Shown piece by piece: positions 1 to 5,756 of a stretch of 5,756 nucleotides of DNA (position 1 is the stretch's first letter; each line of letters starts with the position of its first letter). This DNA comes from JBCBWG01 sp039817205 (GTDB taxonomy: Bacteria > Pseudomonadota > Alphaproteobacteria > Rhizobiales > Hyphomicrobiaceae), in assembly GCA_039817205.1 (NCBI GenBank), contig JBCBWG010000207.1:1-5756 (forward strand), written 5' to 3'. The position numbers and the translations under genes are program-made. The notes beneath the pieces are model-generated. The model was given only the letters and a program-made list of their open reading frames with translations, had not been told where the DNA came from and made no database searches.

Positions 1-309
1 ACGACGGTCTCGGTCATCGTGACGAACGCACACGTCACGAAAGCCGAGTGCCAGCGCTTCGCGACCATGGCCCTCGGCGGTCTCGCCAACGCGATCCGGC
101 CAGCACTTGCGCCAATGGACGGTGACACGATCTTCTTCATCGCCCGGCCAGAGATCGCCATCGGTGGATACGCCGGTGGCACCTCCGTCGGGCAAGCCGC
201 TTGCGATTGCCTTAGTCGCGCGATCGCGCGCGCCGTGTTCAACGCGACAACCCCGTCGTCGCCCTACAGCGGCCCACCGGCGTATCAAGACAAATTCGGA
301 AGACCATAA
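1..309 (+). CDS. P1 family peptidase (DmpA/NylC-like, S58), C-terminal part
   Basis: Partial gene: the reading frame is open from base 1 and ends at TAA 307-309, so 102 residues are visible. The text TTVSVIVTNA...TKAECQRFATMA...GLANAIRP...DGDTIFFIA matches my memory of the C-terminal half of P1 peptidases (DmpA, BapA, NylC; aminopeptidases or amide hydrolases of the Ntn-like fold). Those enzymes mature by self-cleavage before a Ser or Thr that becomes the nucleophile, usually in an Asn-Thr-Thr/Ser context. The window's first two codons encode Thr-Thr, so the visible part may be the whole mature beta chain. The preceding Asn lies outside the window, so this is inference. A GTG at 19 is possible as a start but would cut the conserved strand. 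After the DGDT motif the tail (ARPEIAIGGYAGGTSVG, ending GPPAYQDKFGRP) is poorly recognisable. The substrate cannot be predicted. Confidence 0.8.
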   Translation, partial: TTVSVIVTNAHVTKAECQRFATMALGGLANAIRPALAPMDGDTIFFIARPEIAIGGYAGGTSVGQAACDCLSRAIARAVFNATTPSSPYSGPPAYQDKFGRP

Positions 310-402
310 TCAACGGTCGTGCTGGCCAATCGCAAAACCGAAATCTACTGTGACGAAACTGACCAAACCTCACGTTGCTCCACGATAGACAGCAGACCCG
401 TT

Positions 403-630
403 ATGACGCGCCTAAAACTTCCCATTGCGTTCGCGATCCTCATGGGCCTGATCGCGCTCATGTTGTTCACCCAGTATCGCTGGTCGCAAATGGTCGCCTG
501 TGAGCGTCGAGGTGGGATGTGGGACGGCCCCGCCAGTCGGTGTCGCTTGGTCCCAGCGGGCATCTTACTTGAGCGGGAATTGAAGCGCACCGATAGGCAC
601 ACCGGCTTAGTCGAGCGCGATCACCTTTAA
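403..630 (+). CDS. small membrane-anchored hypothetical protein with Cys-GGxW-Cys motif
   Basis: This encodes a 75-residue protein from ATG 403. The N-terminus has two basic residues followed by a hydrophobic stretch (about residues 6-23, LPIAFAILMGLIALMLF). This suggests one membrane segment or an uncleaved signal anchor, with the rest in the periplasm. The outer part holds C33-ERR-GGMW-DGPASR-C47, a short motif that could form one disulfide, then a charged helical-looking tail. I recall similar tiny membrane proteins with a Cys/GG-W/Cys patch in alphaproteobacteria, but no function is known to me. The frame also opens at GTG 319, which would add 28 polar residues ahead of the hydrophobic segment; I prefer 403 because it puts that segment at the N-terminus, although no clear ribosome binding site precedes it. 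It lies 93 bases after the peptidase gene and converges on the oxidoreductase gene, leaving 42 bases between stops. Confidence 0.6.
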   Translation: MTRLKLPIAFAILMGLIALMLFTQYRWSQMVACERRGGMWDGPASRCRLVPAGILLERELKRTDRHTGLVERDHL

Positions 631-672
631 TTTTGGCCCCACGTCACATGGGACAGGCGCCGCCTCCATTCG

Positions 673-1932
673 TCAGAACCTGTCGACGCGATACGGCGCC
701 GGGTCGGTGAACGGCTTCTCGCCCGTCATGATCTCAGCAAGCAGGCGTCCCGTTACCGGGCCAAGCGTGAGACCCAAATGGTGATGGCCGAAGTTTGCCC
801 AGAGCCCGCGGTTGCCGGGAACCGCGCCCGTCATCGGAATAAGGTCCGGCAGACAGGGCCGTGACCCAAGCCAGGGTTCGGCGTCCAGACGTTTGTCGAG
901 CGGAAACAACTCGCGTGCGAAGGGCTCAACCTTTTCGAGTTGGCGCGGGCTCGGTTTTGCATCGCGCTCTGCAAACTCAGCGCCCGTCGTCAGGCGAATG
1001 CCGCGCTCCATCTGCGTCATCACATAGCCGTGGTCTGTGTCGAGGACCGGCCGCGAGAGCGTCGCGTTCCCGGACGCGCTATAGTGCATGTGATAACCGC
1101 GCTTGAAGGCAAGCGGAACAGGGACGCCGAGCAGTTTCAAGATATCCGCTGACCAGGGACCGAGCGCCAAGACGCAATGCTCAGCTTTTAATCGTCCGTC
1201 GACCGTCGATACCGTCCAATGCGCGCCATCCCGGGCAAGCGTGCGCGCATCGGCTGTCAGGAACCGCCCCCCTTGTTTCTGGAACAGCGCGGCATATGCC
1301 TTCACCAATGCTGACGGATCGGCGAGTGACACAGGCTCCGGATAGTGGATGGCGCCAACGAGATCATCGGACAAATGAGGCTCGAGCTTTTCAAGCTCGT
1401 CCGGGTTCACGACGTTGAACTTGATGCCGTACCGATCAGCCTGCGACAGGCTCTCTTTTTCATCGGCCTCCAGGTCTTCCGTATCGCGATAGACCTTCAA
1501 GTATCCTGTTCGGCGAACGAGATGCTCAACACCGGCGGCACCAATAAAGCGTTCGTGCTCCGAGATGGCCTTCTGGATCAATGGCAGGTGGGCTGCTGCT
1601 CCGCGCTGAACGCCAGCCTCGAATGAGTTCATGCCATACCGCGCAAGCCAAGGCGCAAGTTTCAACAGCGCGCCGTAATGGACGTGGGCTTCGCTGCGCC
1701 GATTGAGCAGCATCTGAAACAGCCGCATCGCCTCCATCGGCAACATGTAAGGAACAACGCCCTCGGCTTGGATAATGCCGGTATTGCCGTAAGAGGTCGC
1801 CTCGGCCGCCGGTTGGCGATCAACGAGCACGACCTGCTTGCCGAGGGCCTGCAGCTGAAGCGCCGTTGAGACACCGACGGCCCCGGCGCCAAGCACGAGG
1901 CAGTCGACCTCAGCCGTTTCCGTTCCCGCCAT
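673..1932 (-). CDS. DadA-like FAD-dependent amino-acid oxidoreductase (DAO family)
   Basis: Complete 419-residue gene on the - strand. Start ATG 1930-1932 is preceded by a strong GGGGGA ribosome binding site about 7 bases upstream. The N-terminus has the FAD-binding Rossmann motif GAGAVG (residues 15-20), with acidic D38 ending the second strand. Next comes TSYGNTG (46-52), typical of this family near the flavin. The C-terminus has WLGSRPCLPDLIPMTG (354-369) and GHHHLGLTLGPVTG (382-395), the second flavin-contact region of D-amino-acid dehydrogenases, and the length is normal for them (about 410-430). DadA-type enzymes oxidise D-amino acids to 2-oxo acids and ammonia, passing electrons to the respiratory chain at the inner face of the cytoplasmic membrane. 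Relatives act on sarcosine, hydroxyproline or other secondary amines, so the substrate is left open. No racemase gene is beside it. It is transcribed divergently from purB across 103 bases. Confidence 0.88.
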   Translation of the reverse strand: MAGTETAEVDCLVLGAGAVGVSTALQLQALGKQVVLVDRQPAAEATSYGNTGIIQAEGVVPYMLPMEAMRLFQMLLNRRSEAHVHYGALLKLAPWLARYGMNSFEAGVQRGAAAHLPLIQKAISEHERFIGAAGVEHLVRRTGYLKVYRDTEDLEADEKESLSQADRYGIKFNVVNPDELEKLEPHLSDDLVGAIHYPEPVSLADPSALVKAYAALFQKQGGRFLTADARTLARDGAHWTVSTVDGRLKAEHCVLALGPWSADILKLLGVPVPLAFKRGYHMHYSASGNATLSRPVLDTDHGYVMTQMERGIRLTTGAEFAERDAKPSPRQLEKVEPFARELFPLDKRLDAEPWLGSRPCLPDLIPMTGAVPGNRGLWANFGHHHLGLTLGPVTGRLLAEIMTGEKPFTDPAPYRVDRF

Positions 1933-1952
1933 CTTTTATCCCCCGCTCGTAC

Positions 1953-1989
1953 CGCTCACAACGCGACGGATTTGCCGCGTCGATGAGCG
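1953..1989. promoter_or_regulatory. imperfect palindrome in the oxidoreductase/purB divergent spacer
   Basis: The 103-base spacer between the two start codons holds nested inverted repeats. An outer pair CGCTC (1953-1957) / GAGCG (1985-1989) surrounds an inner pair CGACG (1964-1968) / CGTCG (1978-1982). The two pairs are off-centre by about two bases. The position between divergent starts would suit an operator or overlapping promoters, but I found no convincing -35/-10 pair here. The repeats are short and GC-rich, so chance is a real alternative. Confidence 0.25.
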
Positions 1990-2035
1990 TTTGTTACCCG
2001 TCTCCGCAACAAACTCCAACGCAGCGGTGCCTTTT

Positions 2036-3331
<1,296 letters not shown>

Positions 3332-3340
<9 letters not shown>

Positions 3341-3364
3341 ACCGAGGTTCAGCCGCACATCGGC
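3332..3364 (+). terminator. possible stem-loop overlapping the end of purB
   Basis: GCCGAT (3332-3337) can pair with ATCGGC (3359-3364), enclosing a smaller hairpin TGAAC-CGAG-GTTCA (3338-3351) that contains the purB stop codon. It could protect or end the purB transcript. No T-run follows, so it is not a classical intrinsic terminator and may be a chance structure. Confidence 0.25.
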
Positions 3365-3505
3365 GGGGTCACGTAATCATCAAGGTTTCCGCGTTAGGCT
3401 CCGGAATACAAGGCGACGCTCACCTCAACACTTCGCCGGCGCGGTATGAACGCTCACGAGGCGGCCGCGAACCGCACCTCAAGGAACAGATCGGAGATCA
3501 TTGCT

Positions 3506-3988
3506 GTGACGACACAAAGCTTGAAAGTCATTTTCAGGACGACGGTCTTGAGCGCGTTTGCCTCTCTTCTACTCGGCGCGGGCATCGTTGCCGGGACGTC
3601 AACTGAGGTCACCGCGCAATCGTCGTCACCCGGCATTTCCCCGTTTCCCGTCCGCCCCGGCTCGAAGCCAACCCGTCAGCGTGGCGTTGATATTTCGGTG
3701 AGCTACCAGTTTTACATTCCAGGCAACGCCAACGATCTGACGGCCCAAGCTGAACTCTCGGAGAAGGGACGCCGCGCGCTCTACACCCTGCTTGGTAATG
3801 AGTGCGACACGCTCATCGAGACGATTGCCTCATCCTGCGAGATCACGCGGGCAAACGTGAACAGCCAGATCAACCGTTCGCGCACCCGCCGCGGTGGCGT
3901 CCGGGTCTCGGGTTCGGCAACCTATCGCATCCGCTTCCGCAACAAGGAGCAGCCAACGAACAAAGGTGCGCAAGACGGGCAGCAATAA
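3506..3988 (+). CDS. secreted/periplasmic hypothetical protein with two cysteines
   Basis: This encodes 160 residues from GTG 3506, preceded by GGAG (3493-3496) at 9 bases. That start puts a good Sec signal peptide at the N-terminus: K7 and R11, a hydrophobic core (about 13-29), and a likely cleavage site after VTA (residues 35-37). An upstream ATG at 3446 would add 20 polar residues with no evident ribosome binding site. The mature protein has a Pro/Ser-rich linker (about 38-58), then one compact domain (about 60-146): a strand VDISVSYQFYIPG, a helix SEKGRRALYTLLGNEC, a helix DTLIETIASSCEI, then NVNSQINR and a basic strand pair ending VSGSATYRIRFR. C100 and C111 are the only cysteines in the mature part and could form a disulfide or bind a ligand. 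The tail is Gln/Lys-rich and probably disordered. I do not recognise the family. It lies alone between purB and the convergent DUF1476 gene. Confidence 0.75.
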   Translation: MTTQSLKVIFRTTVLSAFASLLLGAGIVAGTSTEVTAQSSSPGISPFPVRPGSKPTRQRGVDISVSYQFYIPGNANDLTAQAELSEKGRRALYTLLGNECDTLIETIASSCEITRANVNSQINRSRTRRGGVRVSGSATYRIRFRNKEQPTNKGAQDGQQ

Positions 3989-4017
3989 CGCCCCGTCGCG
4001 CACCATCCGAGACAGTC

Positions 4018-4045
4018 CGGCGAAGGCACCGGTGTGCCCTCGCCG
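4018..4045. terminator. hairpin between convergent genes, possible bidirectional terminator
   Basis: CGGCGA-A-GGCAC (4018-4029) pairs with GTGCC-C-TCGCCG (4034-4045) around the loop CGGT, giving 11 base pairs with one A/C mismatch. It sits 29 bases after the stop of the secreted-protein gene and 6 bases beyond the stop of the - strand DUF1476 gene, so it could end both transcripts. Neither side has a clean T-run: on the + side CCTTTGTTC follows some 11 bases later. Its strength as an intrinsic terminator is therefore uncertain. Confidence 0.5.
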
Positions 4046-4051
4046 ACGGCC

Positions 4052-4375
4052 TTAGCCTTTGTTCTCAATCTCATCGATCGCAGTTGCGAGCATTTCGTCC
4101 ATCTTTGCTCGAATGTCACCGTCCGACACACCGACCGATTTGGCCTCCAAGTCTGCCTTGAGCTTGCGGAAGACGTCGTCATCACCGGCTTCTTCAAAGT
4201 CGGCGCGGCGGACCTCCTTGACGTAGTCGGCGACCGCGTCACCGCTCAGCCCCATCAGGCCAGCGGCCCATTCGCCAACCATTTTGTTGCGCCGCGACTC
4301 CGCTTTGAACTTCAGCTCGGCGTCGTGCGCGAATTTGGCCTCAAAGCTCTTTTTCCGATCGTCAAACGTGCTCAT
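4052..4375 (-). CDS. DUF1476 family protein, F1-ATPase inhibitor zeta subunit-like
   Basis: This encodes a 107-residue cytoplasmic protein from ATG 4373-4375, with GGAG 6 bases upstream. An in-frame ATG four codons earlier is less likely because family members begin M(S/T)TFDDR. The text FDDRKKSFEAKFAHDAELKFKAESRRNK (split: residues 4-14 FDDRKKSFEAK, then 15-31), WAAGLMGLSG and ADFEEAGDDDVFRKLKADL is characteristic of Pfam family ATPaseInh_sub_z (DUF1476), whose usual length is about 100-110. In Paracoccus denitrificans the zeta subunit inhibits ATP hydrolysis by the F1Fo-ATP synthase: a mobile N-terminal segment inserts into F1 and the rest is a four-helix bundle. That role is inferred here by family only; in some alphaproteobacteria the homologue inhibits weakly. 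No atp genes are nearby. It is divergent from purC, and DUF1476 genes commonly sit next to purC in this class. Confidence 0.92.
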   Translation of the reverse strand: MSTFDDRKKSFEAKFAHDAELKFKAESRRNKMVGEWAAGLMGLSGDAVADYVKEVRRADFEEAGDDDVFRKLKADLEAKSVGVSDGDIRAKMDEMLATAIDEIENKG

Positions 4376-4410
4376 GGCAATCTCCAATTCTACTGCGATT
4401 AACGCGCCCG

Positions 4411-4439
4411 ATCGTGAGCGACCGTCGGGTCAGTCACAA
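4411..4439 (-). promoter_or_regulatory. candidate promoter of the DUF1476 gene
   Basis: On the - strand TTGTGA (4439-4434) lies 17 bases from CACGAT (4416-4411). This would give a transcript start near 4404 and a leader of about 29 bases containing the ribosome binding site. The -35 box fits the TTGACA consensus at 4 of 6 positions and the -10 box is poor (3 of 6), as is common in alphaproteobacteria. The -35 box is inside AGATTGTGAC, nearly identical to the element at the purC candidate promoter. Confidence 0.3.
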
Positions 4440-4502
4440 TCTGGCGCGACAAGTCCTTCAGCGCACTGCCGTCTCGTCGGGCTAAGGCGTAACATGGAAG
4501 CA

Positions 4503-4535
4503 TCACCAGCCGGTGACACGTGGCAGAACCGCCAC
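4503..4535. repeat. two adjacent short inverted repeats in the intergenic region
   Basis: TCACC (4503-4507) / GGTGA (4512-4516) with loop AGCC is followed after three bases by GTGGC (4520-4524) / GCCAC (4531-4535) with loop AGAACC. Each is a perfect 5-bp stem. They lie upstream of both candidate promoters, so they would not be in either mRNA leader as drawn. They may be protein-binding dyads, part of an unannotated small RNA, or chance. Confidence 0.3.
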
Positions 4536-4588
4536 CATGGACCCCGTTTCAGCCTCGTGTCCGCGCCCGAGCCCGCATCCTCTTTAGA

Positions 4589-4617
4589 TTGTCACTCATT
4601 GCGCCATTGGCTAGGTT
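4589..4617 (+). promoter_or_regulatory. purC: candidate purC promoter
   Basis: TTGTCA (4589-4594; 5 of 6 to the sigma-70 -35 consensus) is separated by 17 bases from TAGGTT (4612-4617; a weak -10 with the conserved first TA and final T). A start near 4624 would give a purC leader of about 140 bases that includes the 9-bp repeats and the hairpins described separately. This is the best + strand promoter candidate I found by eye in the 391-base gap. Confidence 0.4.
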
Positions 4618-4642
4618 CCGAGGTCCGGTTTCCTGTGGGAAT

Positions 4643-4669
4643 GAGAACGCAGAGAACGTAGAGAACGCC
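4643..4669. repeat. 9-bp tandem repeat, three copies
   Basis: GAGAACGCA, GAGAACGTA and GAGAACGCC follow each other directly, sharing the core GAGAACG in all three. The array is in the likely purC leader, just downstream of the candidate promoter. It could be a slippage product or a set of binding sites. Confidence 0.8.
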
Positions 4670-4736
4670 TGACACACGGCAACCAAAACCCGGTCAGGCA
4701 GGGCACAGCCCACTTGCAGGTCGGGCGCTCTCGCCC
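4668..4736 (+). promoter_or_regulatory. potentially folded purC 5' leader (three hairpins)
   Basis: Three consecutive stems can form in the mRNA ahead of purC. First, CCTGAC (4668-4673) pairs with GTCAGG (4693-4698), with CGG/CCG (4677-4679/4690-4692) continuing it after a three-base bulge. Second is GGGC-ACA-GCCC (4701-4711). Third is GGGCG-CTCT-CGCCC (4723-4736). The purC ribosome binding site lies 18 bases after the last stem. The sequence does not resemble any purine riboswitch I know. Structure is seen; regulation is inference. Confidence 0.35.
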
Positions 4737-4766
4737 CACTTCCGTGTCCCAGAGAGGACCCTGTAC

Positions 4767-5570
4767 ATGAACAAGCGTCGCCGCATCTACGAAGGCAAAG
4801 CTAAAGTGCTTTACGAGGGTCCCGAACCGGGCACGCTCATCCAACACTTCAAGGACGACGCCACTGCTTTCAACAATAAGAAGCACGCGCAGATCGAGGG
4901 CAAGGGCGTCCTCAACAATCGCATCTCCGAGTACATTTTCGTCAAGCTTGGCGAGATCGGCGTACCGACCCATTTCATGCGCCGCCTCAACATGCGCGAA
5001 CAATTGATCCGTGAAGTCGAGATCATCCCAATCGAAGTGGTCGTTCGCAACGTCGCGGCTGGTTCGCTCGCCAAGCGCATCGGACTGGAGGAAGGCACAC
5101 CCCTCCCCCGCTCGATCATCGAGTTCTACTACAAGAACGACGAACTCGACGATCCGATGGTCTCCGAGGAACACATCACGGCGTTTGGTTGGGCAACGCC
5201 GCACGAGATCGACGAAATCATGGGCCTCGCGCTCCGCGTGAACGACTTTATGGTCGGGCTCTTTCTCGGCGCTGGCATTCGGCTCGTCGACTTCAAGATC
5301 GAGTTTGGCCGGTATTGGGAGAACGACATGATGCGTATTCTCCTCGCCGACGAGATCAGCCCGGACTGCTGCCGCCTCTGGGATCTCAAGACGGACGACA
5401 AGATGGATAAGGACCGGTTCCGCCGCGACATGGGAAACGTTCTGGAAGCGTACCAAGAAGTCGCCAAGCGACTGGGGATCGTCAACGATAGCCGCCCGGC
5501 GCAGGCGACCGGTCCTGTGCTCGCCGTCTCAAACACCACCCCACCGAAGCCCGAGATCGTGTCGGATTAA
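4767..5570 (+). CDS. purC: phosphoribosylaminoimidazole-succinocarboxamide synthase (SAICAR synthetase)
   Basis: Complete 267-residue cytoplasmic enzyme. It joins CAIR and L-aspartate using ATP to form SAICAR, the substrate of PurB encoded upstream. The start ATG 4767 has AGAGAGGA (4751-4758) ending 8 bases before it. The N-terminal ATP-binding segment YEGKAK is at residues 8-13, followed by KDDATAFNN (29-37) and GKGVLNNRIS (45-54). The first family signature PIEVVVRNVAAGS is at 88-100 and the second LVDFKIEFG at 173-181; ADEISPD (194-200) and the C-terminal DKDRFRRD (214-221) are also intact. The catalytic body ends near residue 240 (AKRLGI). The last 25 or so residues are Pro/Ala/Thr-rich and probably disordered, slightly longer than the common tail (family about 235-255). 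The next gene usually is purS in this class, but no start for it appears before the window ends. Confidence 0.97.
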   Translation: MNKRRRIYEGKAKVLYEGPEPGTLIQHFKDDATAFNNKKHAQIEGKGVLNNRISEYIFVKLGEIGVPTHFMRRLNMREQLIREVEIIPIEVVVRNVAAGSLAKRIGLEEGTPLPRSIIEFYYKNDELDDPMVSEEHITAFGWATPHEIDEIMGLALRVNDFMVGLFLGAGIRLVDFKIEFGRYWENDMMRILLADEISPDCCRLWDLKTDDKMDKDRFRRDMGNVLEAYQEVAKRLGIVNDSRPAQATGPVLAVSNTTPPKPEIVSD

Positions 5571-5573
5571 GAA

Positions 5574-5616
5574 AACGGTGTTGCGGGCGGACGTGACCGG
5601 AGACCGTTCAAACGGT
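5574..5616. repeat. AACGGT / ACCGTT / AACGGT inverted repeat set after purC
   Basis: AACGGT (5574-5579), its reverse complement ACCGTT (5603-5608) and AACGGT again (5611-5616) begin four bases after the purC stop. The middle copy could pair with either neighbour; the tight pairing gives ACCGT-TCAA-ACGGT, a 5-bp hairpin. It is followed by AAAACGCC rather than a T-run on the + strand, so a terminator role is doubtful. Confidence 0.45.
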
Positions 5617-5651
5617 AAAACGCCTTCGGGGCTCAAGCGAGCGCAAGCGGG

Positions 5652-5699
5652 GTCCGGTGCCGGGCGGGTACGGTGCAAGGGGTGTACGGTGCAAGACAT
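5652..5699. repeat. 16-bp tandem repeat, three degenerate copies
   Basis: Units start at 5652, 5668 and 5684. The second and third share GTACGGTGCAAG exactly (12 bases), and the first shares GTCCGGTGC with one mismatch in nine; the last 4 to 7 bases of each unit differ. The stretch 5571-5756 otherwise has no gene I can support. The repeats lie between purC and whatever follows, and ACGGTG recurs at the window's last six bases. Confidence 0.75.
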
Positions 5700-5721
5700 G
5701 GCACCTCGTCATCCGTGCCTC

Positions 5722-5750
5722 TCGAACCGGACCTGGCGGTTGCGCATAAT
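5722..5750 (+). promoter_or_regulatory. weak candidate promoter at the right edge
   Basis: CATAAT (5745-5750) is a 5 of 6 match to the -10 consensus, with a poor -35 (TCGAAC, 5722-5727) 17 bases upstream. It would drive a gene beginning just beyond the window, which in this class is often purS. The fit is partial and based on one box. Confidence 0.2.
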
Positions 5751-5756
5751 ACGGTG

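Noticed and set aside
635..652. CCCA/TGGG stem between the convergent stops at 630 and 673 as a terminator
   Set aside because: Only four base pairs with a seven-base loop and no T-run in either direction.
1933..1961. TTGTGA-17-TAAAAG on the - strand as an oxidoreductase promoter
   Set aside because: The -10 would abut the start codon and place the transcript start within the ATG, removing the strong GGGGGA ribosome binding site, so it contradicts the better-supported start signal.
1991..2035. TTG 1991 as the start of purB
   Set aside because: It would add 15 residues ahead of the standard MIPRYSRPEM start seen in the family.
3802..4161. 119-codon + strand open frame overlapping the secreted-protein gene, hairpin and DUF1476 gene
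   Set aside because: It is His/Arg/Pro-rich out-of-frame text crossing two genes that have much better support.
4284..4661. 125-codon + strand open frame running from inside the DUF1476 gene into the intergenic region
   Set aside because: Its first third is antisense to the DUF1476 gene, there is no good ribosome binding site, and the translation looks like non-coding sequence.
4611..5456. Long 281-codon open frame on the - strand opposite purC
   Set aside because: It lies almost wholly antisense to the clearly conserved purC, has no recognisable protein character, and is the kind of shadow frame GC-rich coding DNA produces.

Overview
The window reads as an ordinary chromosomal segment of an alphaproteobacterium, most likely of the order Hyphomicrobiales (Rhizobiales). 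The evidence is the moderately high GC content, the PurB and PurC sequences (PurB opens MIPRYSRPEM, PurC opens MNKRRRIYEGKAK), and a gene of the DUF1476 / F1-ATPase inhibitor zeta-subunit family next to purC, an arrangement typical of that group. I see no rRNA, tRNA, insertion sequence, phage gene, CRISPR array or other sign of a mobile element. Codon and base use look even throughout.

Layout from left to right: (1) the 3' end of a P1-family (DmpA/NylC-like, S58) peptidase gene on the + strand, ending at 309; (2) a small + strand gene (403-630) for a single-membrane-segment protein with a Cys...GGxW...Cys motif; (3) on the - strand, a complete DadA-like FAD-dependent amino-acid oxidoreductase (673-1932); (4) a short divergent spacer, then purB (2036-3340, +); (5) a signal-peptide-bearing hypothetical protein with two cysteines (3506-3988, +); (6) a hairpin between convergent genes (4018-4045); (7) the DUF1476 / zeta inhibitor gene (4052-4375, -); (8) a 391-bp divergent intergenic region (4376-4766) with candidate promoters, a 9-bp triple repeat and several hairpins; (9) purC (4767-5570, +); (10) a 186-bp non-coding tail holding 16-bp repeats and recurring ACGGTG hexamers.

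The functional core is late purine biosynthesis. PurC makes SAICAR from CAIR and aspartate, and PurB removes fumarate from SAICAR and, later, from adenylosuccinate. The two genes are not in one operon: they point the same way but are separated by the secreted-protein gene and the oppositely oriented DUF1476 gene. The DadA-like oxidoreductase and the P1 peptidase could both act on amino acids or peptides, but the sequence does not link them to the purine genes.

I found no convincing new biological system. The items most worth checking are non-coding: a potentially folded purC leader, an AGATTGTSAC element shared by the two divergent candidate promoters, and the 16-bp repeats downstream of purC. 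The secreted two-cysteine protein is the coding item most worth checking.
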